From: a virus
Direction: 5' to 3' (one strand)
Virus record (IMG/VR): IMGVR_UViG_3300032607_001425
Coordinates: 38,120 to 102,119 of that record
DNA length: 64,000 bases
A program made the position numbers and the translations under genes. Shown piece by piece: positions 37,077 through 45,876 of the stretch. Below the pieces are notes generated by a model that was not told the origin of the DNA, did not search any database, and saw only the letters and a program-made list of their open reading frames with translations. Positions within the stretch are counted from its first letter, which is position 1. Each line of letters begins with the position of its first letter.

Positions 37077-37219
37077 TACGCTCCTTGTTTTTTGTAATAA
37101 TCTGCTTTTGAGAATTTTCCTGATGGTTGTTCTTTTAGTTCTACGGATGGTTGTTTTTTTAAAGTAACAATCCAAGCCATTAACTGTTCGTAGTTTGCTT
37201 TTGCTGAATTCTTTGACAT
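37076..37219 (-). CDS. Small hypothetical protein
   Basis: A 47-residue frame (MSKNSAKANYEQLMAWIVTL, ends ADYYKKQGA). Its stop overlaps the thioredoxin ATG as TAATG, the same junction used by other coupled genes here. Not recognised. Confidence 0.52.
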   Translation of the reverse strand: MSKNSAKANYEQLMAWIVTLKKQPSVELKEQPSGKFSKADYYKKQGA

Positions 37220-37249
37220 AAATTTGATTTTTGTTTATTATATAATATA

Positions 37250-37459
37250 CTACTTTTGTTTTAAATATCCTAATTTTATTTGGTTTATTATTCTATTTTG
37301 TAGTGTAGTGTAGTCTTTTATTTTTAGTAAATACGTAAACTGTTCCATTTGAAAGTTCTTGGCCTGTTCAATAGTATCAAACTGGTAGTGGTCAGTCACT
37401 CCCCAAAAGTCAGTAATTTTGTAGATTTTATTCTTAAATTTAAAACAGTATTTATCCAT
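37250..37459 (-). CDS. Hypothetical protein
   Basis: A 69-residue protein (MDKYCFKFKNKIYKITDFWG). The ATG at 37459 lies only 3 bp after the -7 box of the promoter at 37463-37493, so the mRNA may be nearly leaderless; an in-frame ATG at 37474 is inside the promoter. Function unknown. Confidence 0.58.
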   Translation of the reverse strand: MDKYCFKFKNKIYKITDFWGVTDHYQFDTIEQAKNFQMEQFTYLLKIKDYTTLQNRIINQIKLGYLKQK

Positions 37460-37462
37460 ACT

Positions 37463-37493
37463 TAAAGATAACAAAAAAGAGTTGAATTACCAA
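37463..37493 (-). promoter_or_regulatory. Promoter overlapping terminator hairpin
   Basis: TTG (37493-37491), 20 bp, TATCTTTA (37470-37463). AAAGAGTTG/CAACTCTTT hairpin with a T6 run covers the -33 and spacer and can end the resolvase-like gene's transcript. Confidence 0.7.
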
Positions 37494-37505
37494 CTCTTTT
37501 CCTAA

Positions 37506-37961
37506 TTATTCTTCTACTATTTCTGCTCGATTTCCATCTACTGCAATCTCATGCCAGTGAACTCTTCCTTCTTGAATTGCTGTTTTAATATTCCTTTGTT
37601 TGCCCATTAGAATTGATTTACCTGATTTTACTTCGATAAAATGTACTTCACATTTTGTCTTGCTATCTGTGTGTGTAAATCCTACATAATCAATTGGCAT
37701 TCCTAAAAAAACTACATCTTCTGGTGGTACAGGAAACTTTGACATAAATGGTACAAAGTGTTCGATTGTCTTTCCCCAATTTACTGCTGATGATCTGAAT
37801 GTTGAATCTTTCTTTACTTTTGCTTTCTCTATAATGTGGGCAGCATCTTTTTCTTGTAGTTCTAGTTTTAGTTTGGTTATTTGACCTTTAAGCTTATTTC
37901 CTTGTTCAACTATTACAAATCCTAGTGCAATGCATGTTACTGCCAGTATTAATGTTATCAT
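37506..37961 (-). CDS. Holliday-junction resolvase-like endonuclease, membrane-anchored
   Basis: A 151-residue protein with an N-terminal hydrophobic helix (ITLILAVTCIALGFVIVEQG), a short coiled coil and a PD-(D/E)XK-type nuclease core: GMPIDYVGF then EVHFIEVKSGKS and QRNIKTAIQEGRVHWHEI. This matches the predicted Endonuc_Holl family (TM helix, coil, nuclease). It may resolve branched phage DNA at the membrane. It lies after nrdA. Confidence 0.78.
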   Translation of the reverse strand: MITLILAVTCIALGFVIVEQGNKLKGQITKLKLELQEKDAAHIIEKAKVKKDSTFRSSAVNWGKTIEHFVPFMSKFPVPPEDVVFLGMPIDYVGFTHTDSKTKCEVHFIEVKSGKSILMGKQRNIKTAIQEGRVHWHEIAVDGNRAEIVEE

Positions 37962-37975
37962 ATTTTTTTATTTGT

Positions 37976-39685
37976 CTATCCGTCGCATGCACCACAATCG
38001 GTACTAACCCTACTTCCCAAATCCCCATTAATTACCGAATCAGTCCTTAAGTAATACAGTGTTTTTAGTCCCAATTTCCAGGCTGTCTGGTGAACAAGGT
38101 TTATAAACTTAGGACTATCTCCTGGATCGAATGCTAGATTTAGGGACTGTGCTTGGTCTATGTACTTACCTCGAACTGCAGCTTGCTCCACTAGGTTTAG
38201 CATATTAATCTCAGCAAATGTTAAGAAAACTTCTTTATCCTCAAATGGCATAATGTCTTCTGGTAAGTTTGCAATTGATCCTCTATCTTTGAGAATTTGT
38301 TGCCATACTTCTTCTGTATTATGTCCTTTGTCTTCTAAATACTTTTCTAATACTGGATTCTTTCTAATGAAAGTTCCTTTTGAAGAATTAAAAGTATACA
38401 CGTTTGCTGGAATTGGTTCAATACCTGCTGATACTCCACCTGAGATTGTTGAATTAGAAACTGTAGGAGCAATTGCAATTAAATGCGTATTTCTCATTCC
38501 TGTTCCCTTACACCAAACTGGTTCTCCGTATTCCTCTGCTAGTTTTCTTGAAGCTGCTTCAGCTTGTGTTTTAATTTGAGAGAAGATTCTATTTGTCCAA
38601 GAAGTTGATGCAATTGAATTAAATGGTAATCCTTTTGCTTGTAGGAATGAGTGCCATCCTAAAACTCCTAATCCTAATGCTCTTCCTTTTTTAGCAGAAC
38701 GGTGAGATCTAATCATAGAATCTTTTCCGTTTGTCTTAATTAAGAATTCCTCTAATACCCCATCTAGGAAGTATATTGCTGTCTCAACTAAGTCAGTATC
38801 TTTCCACTCTTCGTATCTTGTAATGTTTAGAGAAGATAAACAGCAAACAAATGAATGCTCTTCATCAGTATGTAATGCAATCTCTGAGCAGATATTGGTC
38901 ATTGTTACATCCAAGTTATTCTTAACATATGCAGCAGGATTTGCGTTGTTTACATTGTCTTTAAACATGATATACGGTTCTCCTGTCTCTACTCTTGATT
39001 TGAGAATTTCAACCCATAGTTCCATTGCTTCTGGATCTCTATGCTCCAATCTTTGCATGAATTTATCGTCAATGGAAATACATTGGTGTAAGTTTAAACA
39101 TTGACGGTTTGCATCTCCTTGAGGTCTTCTAATACGTAAAAATTCTTTTATATCAACATGGTTAATATCTAAATTTACAGAAGCTGCTCCTCTACGAACT
39201 GATCCTTGATTTGTAGCAATGATAGTTGAATCAAATATTTTAGCCCAAGGCACAATACCTTCTGACTGTCCTGTCTCTCCATTTCCTATCTTTACTCCTC
39301 TTCCTCTTACTCTTCCAAGTCCAATTCCAACTCCACCTCCTAAAGAAGTAAGTCTCATTAGTTCTGCATTGGTTAATCCTATACCTCTAATTGAATCAGG
39401 AGTATCTATACCAAAACATGAGATTGGCAATCCTTTGTCTGTTCCCGTGTTTGATAGTACTGGTGAGGCTAAATTTAACCAACCTTTCCACATATACTTG
39501 AAAAACTTATTTGCTAGATCAGGACGATCTAATCTTTTGGCTACTGCATCAGCAACTCTTCTATATGCTTTCTTTGGATTCTCATCAGGTAACAAATACC
39601 CGTTTGAAACTGTAGCCAAAGATACCTCATTCATCCATTCCGGATAATCTACGCCTGGTTTCCAGGCACTGTAATCTATATTCAT
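37976..39685 (-). CDS. nrdA: Ribonucleotide reductase class I, large subunit
   Basis: A 569-residue NrdA. Catalytic region LASPVLSNTGTDKGLPISCF, GGGVGIGLGRVRGRG, CSEIALHTDEEHSFVCCLSS, and a C-terminal redox pair in TDCGACDG. It lacks the N-terminal ATP-cone and is shorter than E. coli NrdA (761), so it probably has no activity-site feedback. It overlaps the inserted HNH gene by 4 bp, which separates it from nrdB. Confidence 0.96.
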   Translation of the reverse strand: MNIDYSAWKPGVDYPEWMNEVSLATVSNGYLLPDENPKKAYRRVADAVAKRLDRPDLANKFFKYMWKGWLNLASPVLSNTGTDKGLPISCFGIDTPDSIRGIGLTNAELMRLTSLGGGVGIGLGRVRGRGVKIGNGETGQSEGIVPWAKIFDSTIIATNQGSVRRGAASVNLDINHVDIKEFLRIRRPQGDANRQCLNLHQCISIDDKFMQRLEHRDPEAMELWVEILKSRVETGEPYIMFKDNVNNANPAAYVKNNLDVTMTNICSEIALHTDEEHSFVCCLSSLNITRYEEWKDTDLVETAIYFLDGVLEEFLIKTNGKDSMIRSHRSAKKGRALGLGVLGWHSFLQAKGLPFNSIASTSWTNRIFSQIKTQAEAASRKLAEEYGEPVWCKGTGMRNTHLIAIAPTVSNSTISGGVSAGIEPIPANVYTFNSSKGTFIRKNPVLEKYLEDKGHNTEEVWQQILKDRGSIANLPEDIMPFEDKEVFLTFAEINMLNLVEQAAVRGKYIDQAQSLNLAFDPGDSPKFINLVHQTAWKLGLKTLYYLRTDSVINGDLGSRVSTDCGACDG

Positions 39686-40488
39686 TTATTTTGGTTTTTG
39701 TTGTTTCCGTAATTTATATTTTCTTCGTACGTAATTAAACATCCTTTTAATTTTCCTCCCTTTACTGAGACTCCTGTGTTCCTATGCTTCTTTAATGTTC
39801 CTTCATCGTACACTTTTAGTGCTTCCTTTAAATTATCGAATACTTCTCGACTTGTGTCTGGATGTATGATTATATATTTTCCTTTTGATTTACCATAGTT
39901 ACCTGCCAACTCTCCTGGCCTTTTCGTTCCAAAATTACCATTTGATTCACCTACTCTTGCATATTTTTCCCTTCTTCCTTCTTTTCCTAACGCATCTATG
40001 GTACGTTTGTGTGATTGTTTACGTTTTTCAATGGCTTGTGGTGTATGCTGTCCTCCTGTATTATTTAATGTTCTCATGTTTTCAAGCCCTTGTTCTGAGT
40101 GGTATTTTCCCTCGTACTTCTGTCTTTTAGTTTCTAAGGATTTTTCCATGTTTTTAGAAATACTCATTGGATTTCTAGTTTTCATAATATGCCTTCTATC
40201 CTCAATGGTATACTTTTCAAATGCAAGTTGTACCCTAAGCCTCTCTCCTTTTTCTGTCTTACCCGATAGCATTAGCCATGCGACTTTGTCTTGCAACTTC
40301 CCAAGCCACTTGTATCGCAACCAATGTGCTGTAGCGTGATCTTTCACGGACAGTCTTACTAAGTTATCTTCCCTATCACTTCCCTGTTCATACCTTGGAA
40401 CAATATGATGTCGATGCGTGATTTCTTCTAGCTTAGTAGTTTTTCTTTCTTGTAAGAACTTATTGTAAATTTCTTGCCAGTTTATCAT
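39682..40488 (-). CDS. HNH homing endonuclease
   Basis: A 268-residue protein: HRHHIVPRYEQGSDREDNLV (HNH core, residues 25-44), LSVKDHATAHWL, then basic NUMOD3-like segments (TPQAIEKRKQSHKRT, GNFGTKRPGELAGN). It is inserted between nrdB and nrdA, overlaps the nrdA start by 4 bp (ATGA), and is preceded by a CTATTTATTATAAA motif near 40500. Confidence 0.9.
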   Translation of the reverse strand: MINWQEIYNKFLQERKTTKLEEITHRHHIVPRYEQGSDREDNLVRLSVKDHATAHWLRYKWLGKLQDKVAWLMLSGKTEKGERLRVQLAFEKYTIEDRRHIMKTRNPMSISKNMEKSLETKRQKYEGKYHSEQGLENMRTLNNTGGQHTPQAIEKRKQSHKRTIDALGKEGRREKYARVGESNGNFGTKRPGELAGNYGKSKGKYIIIHPDTSREVFDNLKEALKVYDEGTLKKHRNTGVSVKGGKLKGCLITYEENINYGNNKNQNK

Positions 40489-40544
40489 AGTATTTGTTTA
40501 TAATAAATAGGCAAGAAAAAGATTTTTTTACTATTCGAGCAACA

Positions 40545-41528
40545 TTAAAAAACATTAGCTGTATCCCAATCCATATGCCCTTTGCTGTACGAAGTAACTC
40601 TGACAGCGAAGAAGTCGGAATGCATCTTACCTCCCGTTAAACTATCAAACCATAACATTTGTTTCAAAGCACCTTTATCAATGTCTTCTGAAGGTATTAA
40701 TGGTTTCAATCCTAAATCTCCCATCTTAGTGTTTACTCTGTGTTTGATAAAGTTCTTTAACTCATCTTTAGTTAAGTTTTCCAAATCCCCCATTTCAAAT
40801 ATCTTATCGATAAAATTGAATTCTAGCTCAAGAGCAAGGGTTGCTGCTTGTCTAATATCGCTGATAAGTTTTTCTGTTTTTAATTCTGGGTGTTCTTGCA
40901 TTAAAGTTCTAAACAACCAGCATCCTGCTTCTGAGTGAAGTGATTCATCTCTTACAGACCACTCAACTATTTGTCCTACTCCTTTTAGTTTGTTTCTCAT
41001 TTTAAATGATAACAATACTGCAAAAGAGGAGAATAGGTTTACTCCTTCAGTAAATGCTGAGAATATTGCTAGAGATCTAGCTGCTTCATGCCAGTCTGTT
41101 TCTCCATTATGTCCATCTCTAACATCCATTAAAGATTGAATTTTAGCTGCAGTTGATTCATCTTCTAGGAATTCTGCAAAATTATCCAGTCCTAACTGCT
41201 CATTTAGTAGAGCATATGCCTCAGCATGGATAGTTTCAAACGCTCCAAACGTAACTGCCATCATAATAACCTCAGGTTTTCTAAACCATTTGGTAACAAG
41301 GTTTGTCCAGTAATCATTTACAACTGTTTCTGTTTGTGCAAATCCTTTTAGGATTCCTCCTATAACATTTTTTTCGTGTGGTTTAAGATTAGAATTCCAA
41401 TCTGATACGTCTTGTGACATTGGAACTTCTGTATGTAACCAGTGAGCCTGGTGCGCTTTGAGCCAATATTCATGTGCTTGTGGGTATTCAAAGGGCTTGT
41501 AAACTATGCGTTCGTCTTTTAGACTCAT
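40545..41528 (-). CDS. nrdB: Ribonucleotide reductase class I, small subunit
   Basis: A 327-residue NrdB carrying the di-iron/tyrosyl-radical centre. Iron-ligand helices are in QTETVVNDYW, AFETIHAEAYALL and RDESLHSEAGCWLF; the C-terminus (DTANVF) binds NrdA. Length is slightly below the family norm. The Tyr radical position lies in the normal part of the EAYALL helix by appearance. Confidence 0.95.
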   Translation of the reverse strand: MSLKDERIVYKPFEYPQAHEYWLKAHQAHWLHTEVPMSQDVSDWNSNLKPHEKNVIGGILKGFAQTETVVNDYWTNLVTKWFRKPEVIMMAVTFGAFETIHAEAYALLNEQLGLDNFAEFLEDESTAAKIQSLMDVRDGHNGETDWHEAARSLAIFSAFTEGVNLFSSFAVLLSFKMRNKLKGVGQIVEWSVRDESLHSEAGCWLFRTLMQEHPELKTEKLISDIRQAATLALELEFNFIDKIFEMGDLENLTKDELKNFIKHRVNTKMGDLGLKPLIPSEDIDKGALKQMLWFDSLTGGKMHSDFFAVRVTSYSKGHMDWDTANVF

Positions 41529-41582
41529 ATTTAATTTTTTTAATATTGTTTTGTAATTAAGACTGTAAGAATAAATAGCATT

Positions 41583-42935
41583 TTAGAATGGAACTTGATT
41601 CTCCAATGCAAAGAACTTATTGGCCAATTCTTTAAAGTTTCCCGGTGGTTGGTTGGTTAAAATATCCTCAGACATACTTCCAAGGATTTCGATATGGCCA
41701 TTATTTGTATTTACTTTTGCGTCAAACGTCATTCCATCCATACCATACCTATTTTTCATCATATGAAAACGTCCTGTTCCTAATACCTTATCCTCTTTCA
41801 TTCTTGATAAAGATATTGCAATATCGCATACCATCATCTTGTCATAAGACCCTGCTGCCTTATCTCCTTCAATAACTGAATCCTTTGCTCCCATTCTATT
41901 AACTTGAGACGGTGTTAGGATAGGAATTTGAAGTTCCTTAGCCAATCCTTTTGTTGCAATGAATACATCATCGATTTCGTCTTTTCTTTCTGTGAAACGA
42001 GATTTTGAAGGTGCTTTCAAGTAATCGACATAATCAATAATAATCATATCTGGTTTGTGATCCATGTCAATACATTTCTGGATATGTGCTTTGATTGTAT
42101 TTATTGAGGCTCCTTTTGGTGGATATTCTTTTACAATCAACTTTCCTTTAAGTTTACCTACAATTTTCTCCACTTCTGCTCTATGTTTGTTTACTTCTTC
42201 AATTCCATAACCTGTTAGGTAACAGTCAAATCGCTTCCCTACATAATCTTCTCCAAGTTCTAGAGTATAGAAGTTTACATTGTATCCCATTACCACTGCA
42301 TGTGCTGCTGCAGCAACCATTGTCCATGACTTTCCTCCTCCAGGATTACCAAACATGATAATTAAATCACCAGGTCCAAATCCTCCTCCGATTGTTTCAT
42401 TAAGTATTGGCCAAGGTGTTGGAATAGTTGGTCTGTAGTTTTCTCTATAACGACTCTCTACATCCTTATTGTATTCATGACCCATGTTCTTATCCATACC
42501 AGCTCTCATGGCTTTTTCAATTACTCCTCTGATTCCATCAAAGTCTCCTTGATTTAGAAGATCTGCTGAATTTAGTAATGCTGCTTTAAGTTCTTGATTC
42601 TTAGCGAACGTTGTAAACTCTTCTACTACGTATGCTAAATCATCTTGAGTTGCTTCATAACAGTTTCTTAATTCTGCCTTAACTGCTACTTGTAAGATAT
42701 CATTTTCTACTTTTTGTAGTTCAATCTTTAGTGCTTCTAAAGAAATTGTAGTATGATACTTATCGTAATACTTGATTGTAGTTTCTAGAATCCATTTATG
42801 GGCATCTGAATCGAAGTAATCTGGTTGTAATAGCTCTCTTGTGTTAAGTAGAAACTTCTTGTCTGTTAGGAGTGCTCCTAATACTTTTAGTTGAAATCCT
42901 TTCCCGTAGGAGCTGAGTTTTGCTAGTGAGGTCAT
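41583..42935 (-). CDS. Replicative DNA helicase, DnaB/gp41-like
   Basis: A 450-residue hexameric helicase: N-terminal helical domain (LLQPDYFDSDAHKWIL), Walker A FGNPGGGKSWT (about residues 199-209), Walker B DMIIIDYVDYL, LTPSQVNRMGA and the arginine-finger region FHMMKNRYGMDGM. It unwinds DNA at the fork ahead of the family A polymerase. Confidence 0.94.
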   Translation of the reverse strand: MTSLAKLSSYGKGFQLKVLGALLTDKKFLLNTRELLQPDYFDSDAHKWILETTIKYYDKYHTTISLEALKIELQKVENDILQVAVKAELRNCYEATQDDLAYVVEEFTTFAKNQELKAALLNSADLLNQGDFDGIRGVIEKAMRAGMDKNMGHEYNKDVESRYRENYRPTIPTPWPILNETIGGGFGPGDLIIMFGNPGGGKSWTMVAAAAHAVVMGYNVNFYTLELGEDYVGKRFDCYLTGYGIEEVNKHRAEVEKIVGKLKGKLIVKEYPPKGASINTIKAHIQKCIDMDHKPDMIIIDYVDYLKAPSKSRFTERKDEIDDVFIATKGLAKELQIPILTPSQVNRMGAKDSVIEGDKAAGSYDKMMVCDIAISLSRMKEDKVLGTGRFHMMKNRYGMDGMTFDAKVNTNNGHIEILGSMSEDILTNQPPGNFKELANKFFALENQVPF

Positions 42936-42955
42936 GTAACTTGTTTTATTATAAC

Positions 42956-43990
42956 TTATTTTTTATATGTTGAAAGCGGTCTGAATAATTCTAACCATCC
43001 TTCAACGTTTTTGTTTAGAGCTTCAATTTGATCTGACTCTAACATGCTTAAAAAAGTAACAACCTGTAAATTTGGTGTTGGCTCTTTTATCTTCTCTAAT
43101 ATATGAAAAATTTCGTAATCTCCCAAGCGAGGCTCCAATAAATTCATTAAATCGTAGTTAGTTTTTACTTTGTCCCAATCATAAACAATACTTGCAAAAA
43201 TCTTCTTTGGTTTGCTTTCTTGTAACTTTTGTTCACAAATATCATAAATATCTTTTAATAAAACTCCAGGCTTGCTTACTAGTTGTGGAAATTCTTTAAG
43301 AAGTGTTTTAGGACCTAATCCTTTTACACCTGAAAGGTTATCTGAGTTATCACCCAGTAGTGCTTTCATTATTAAATAATTCTCGGGAATCAGCCCTATT
43401 TCTTCTTGGATATCTTTTTTTTGATAGGTTTTTTTCTTAATAGGAGAATAAACTTCTATATTTTCGTCTACTATCTGTAAAAAATCTTTGTCGGAAGACG
43501 TAATTGTTACTTTCTTTCCATTAGCTGCAAACTTCTGTGCTAGATACGAAATTGTATCATCTGCTTCTACTTTATCAATAGAAATTAAAGTAACTGGTAA
43601 GCATTGTAAGTACTCTACCAATCTATGCATTTGCATTGTCATTGAAGCAAACTCATCATCTTTATCATCAAACAATTCCCAATTTGTAATCCTCTTTATG
43701 TTTCTTGTTGCTTTGTATTCTGGATTAATGCTCTTTCTACTTGAGGAAGATGCTTGCCCATCAAATACGCAAATGATTCTAGTTGGATCAATTGTTCTAG
43801 TTAAGAACCCCAAGGACCTTAGAAAACCAACAAGACCCCCTGTGTGGTGGCCTTGTGGATTCATTGACTGTAGCATTGCGAACGACCTTATAAATGTGTT
43901 CATGCTATCAACTATAAGTATGTGATCATTCAATTTCCGATCAGGCTTTTTTTGTATTCCGTTTAGGATTTCACTATAACTCTTTTCCAT
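42956..43990 (-). CDS. 5'-3' exonuclease / flap nuclease (T4 Rnh-like)
   Basis: A 344-residue FEN-type nuclease: ILIVDSMNTFIRSFAML at the start, ICVFDGQASSSSRK, KVEADDTISYLAQ, TITSSDKDFLQI and the H3TH GDNSDNLSGVKGLGPKT. It removes RNA primers and flaps. The ATG lies 3 bp from the -7 box of the promoter at 43994-44024, so the transcript may be leaderless. Confidence 0.93.
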   Translation of the reverse strand: MEKSYSEILNGIQKKPDRKLNDHILIVDSMNTFIRSFAMLQSMNPQGHHTGGLVGFLRSLGFLTRTIDPTRIICVFDGQASSSSRKSINPEYKATRNIKRITNWELFDDKDDEFASMTMQMHRLVEYLQCLPVTLISIDKVEADDTISYLAQKFAANGKKVTITSSDKDFLQIVDENIEVYSPIKKKTYQKKDIQEEIGLIPENYLIMKALLGDNSDNLSGVKGLGPKTLLKEFPQLVSKPGVLLKDIYDICEQKLQESKPKKIFASIVYDWDKVKTNYDLMNLLEPRLGDYEIFHILEKIKEPTPNLQVVTFLSMLESDQIEALNKNVEGWLELFRPLSTYKK

Positions 43991-43993
43991 TCT

Positions 43994-44024
43994 TTAATAT
44001 AAGATTATTTATGCGTATTTCCAA
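43994..44024 (-). promoter_or_regulatory. Promoter for the 5'-3' exonuclease gene
   Basis: TTG (44024-44022), 20 bp, TATATTAA (44001-43994). The TTG is inside the Trp codon region (FIWKY) at the end of the HNH gene. Confidence 0.55.
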
Positions 44025-44674
44025 ATAAATCCTTTGTAATTTAATACTTTTTCTGTCAGGGCTCTTGAAATTCCTGAGATATTTATCCCTAAGGTGTTTG
44101 CCGCTGATGTAGTAGATATGTGGACTTCTAATAGTTGTTCATTGAGGTCAAATCTTAAAATAGCTCTTCTTTTTTTCATCGATAGCTTTTCCTTATGCTC
44201 TTGGCTAAAAGACCTCCCTACATAGCTGTCTCTTTCTTTCCTTGTCTGTATGCCTTTTTGTACAGACTCTTTTGTTCTTTTATAATTTCCCCTATCCCTT
44301 CTCGTAGCTGTCCTCTTTTCTATAGCTATATTACTTGGTGAAATTCCTTTTCTAGCTTTATTGTTTAGTTCTTTCGCTTCTGAGATTACTCTGCTGGATG
44401 GGGTGTATCTTTGTTGGTAGCTTTTTTTTAAAGTGCACATTGCATCAAACGCTTTTGCAAGCCCTTTACTACTTGGATATGCTCTAGCCAATAGCCAATG
44501 AGCTAGAAAATGCTCCCTTGCAGTCAATAAAATTAAGTTTTCTTTTCTATTCGAACCGCCCATACACCTAGGGACTATGTGGTGTCTTTCGTAGTAGGCT
44601 CCGCCTTCTTCTTTAATCCTGTTTTGCTTTTTTGCTCGATCAATTATTTGATCATAAATTCTTTGATAATTCAT
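44009..44674 (-). CDS. HNH homing endonuclease with NUMOD1
   Basis: A 221-residue protein: YYERHHIVPRCMGGSNRKEN (HNH core), LLTAREHFLAHWLLA, several RTATRRDRG-type basic segments, and a NUMOD1 end NTLGINISGISRALTEKVLN finishing GFIWKYA. It is the intact relative of the broken gene at 23465-24106. A family A leader is directly upstream. Confidence 0.92.
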   Translation of the reverse strand: MNYQRIYDQIIDRAKKQNRIKEEGGAYYERHHIVPRCMGGSNRKENLILLTAREHFLAHWLLARAYPSSKGLAKAFDAMCTLKKSYQQRYTPSSRVISEAKELNNKARKGISPSNIAIEKRTATRRDRGNYKRTKESVQKGIQTRKERDSYVGRSFSQEHKEKLSMKKRRAILRFDLNEQLLEVHISTTSAANTLGINISGISRALTEKVLNYKGFIWKYA

Positions 44675-44792
44675 AATAAAAAAAAGCTTAGGCTTTCGAG
44701 GTCGTAGTCTCTACTTGCCATAAGCTTTAGTTGATATTTTATTTAAGTATGTAGCTACGACTCTACTTATATAAATAGCAACTTTTTAAGTA
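44675..44792 (-). ncRNA. Endonuclease-gene leader RNA, family A, copy 4
   Basis: TATTTATA (44777-44770), small hairpin GTAG/CTAC with loop GTCGTAG (44761-44755), large hairpin AGCTTATGGC / GCCTAAGCT (44726-44717 with 44693-44685), loop CTACGAC (44707-44701), T-run, ATG. Loops perfectly complementary and different from the other three copies. Confidence 0.76.
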
Positions 44793-44797
44793 AAAAC

Positions 44798-45874
44798 TTA
44801 GTCTAATAGCTCCATATCAGGTCTCTTTTCTTCCTCTACATCTGCTTCTACGGTAATCTGAAAGTCATCTGATCCTAGTACTTTTACCCATTCATGTTTA
44901 TACTGATCCTTATACGTATCGATTGCCTTTTTATCGTCTGCAATAAATCCGTGACTAGTCATGATAATTGCTCCTCTAGATTGAATACCATCAATATGGT
45001 TTTTTTCTATTTGAACTTTGGTTCTTTTAGCAAACTCAAATTCCTTACCTTTTGTTGTAGCTTTTATTTTACTTGTTCCAGAATTCGTAATATTTCCAAA
45101 GGTAATAATAACTGTTGAGTCATACCACATGCTTTTCCCACCCTTATTCTCAAGGCGTGGTTGTCCCATTGGATGTTCAGGTTTCGCAGTCCAAACTTTG
45201 TTTACAGCCACTAGTGTGTTTGTATACTTACTTGCTTCTTTCCTTGATAGCATAATCTTTTGATTTACATTATTTGCAAACTGTTGACTCATTGCTCCAG
45301 CATTCCATTCTGCATTATTCTTCGAAGATCTTACAGATAAGTCACATGGCACTGATCCAACTGAATCCCAGAAGAAACATAAATCGTAAGGAAGGTTTCC
45401 TTTCTTTTGTTCGTCAATTAAGTCTAAGATGTAAACTGCTACGTCTTCTATGGTGTTTAGAGTTCCTCTATCTGCATATAAGAAAAATCCTTTGTAATCA
45501 GTTATCTCTCCTGTATCCTCATCAACTACTTCTTGAACTTCAAGACCCATCATTTGAGCATGTGGCCAAGACCATTTCATCTCAGTAATAATGAATACTG
45601 GGAGGATTTGTCTTTTCTGTGCTTGAACTGCAGCTTCTAGTAGCAAAGTTGTCTTTCCTGTATCGGAATGTCCTCTTAGTAGTGTAATATGTCCCATAGG
45701 AATTCCTTTGAGAGATGTTACTTCTGAGAATGCATCTGATACTTTAATCCAATCTTGGCTCTTAAACTTTACTGAAGTATTTGAGAATCCTTTGTTTTTC
45801 TTAAAGTTGTCCAAACTAAAACCGCCTTTGATTATATCGCTAGCGGTTTTTGTTGTTGTTTTTTTGATTGCCAT
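44798..45874 (-). CDS. uvsX: RecA/UvsX recombinase
   Basis: A 358-residue strand-exchange protein with Walker A LRGHSDTGKTTLLLEAA (about residue 66), Walker B YDLCFFWDSVGSVP, and the loop-2 region around SRKEASKYTNTLVAVNKVW. The C-terminus is acidic. Gene order with gp32-like, exonuclease and helicase matches the T4 core. Confidence 0.93.
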   Translation of the reverse strand: MAIKKTTTKTASDIIKGGFSLDNFKKNKGFSNTSVKFKSQDWIKVSDAFSEVTSLKGIPMGHITLLRGHSDTGKTTLLLEAAVQAQKRQILPVFIITEMKWSWPHAQMMGLEVQEVVDEDTGEITDYKGFFLYADRGTLNTIEDVAVYILDLIDEQKKGNLPYDLCFFWDSVGSVPCDLSVRSSKNNAEWNAGAMSQQFANNVNQKIMLSRKEASKYTNTLVAVNKVWTAKPEHPMGQPRLENKGGKSMWYDSTVIITFGNITNSGTSKIKATTKGKEFEFAKRTKVQIEKNHIDGIQSRGAIIMTSHGFIADDKKAIDTYKDQYKHEWVKVLGSDDFQITVEADVEEEKRPDMELLD

Positions 45875-45876
45875 TC

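Noticed and set aside
36810-37175. A 121-residue thioredoxin with basic N-terminal extension
   Set aside because: The extension is encoded over another small gene, and TAATG overlap supports the start at 37076.
38160-39647. Several plus-strand frames of 90-142 codons inside nrdA
   Set aside because: They are shadows of nrdA; no motif and no plus-strand promoter.
37976-39685. Intein in nrdA
   Set aside because: The protein is shorter than usual and continuous; no splicing motifs seen.
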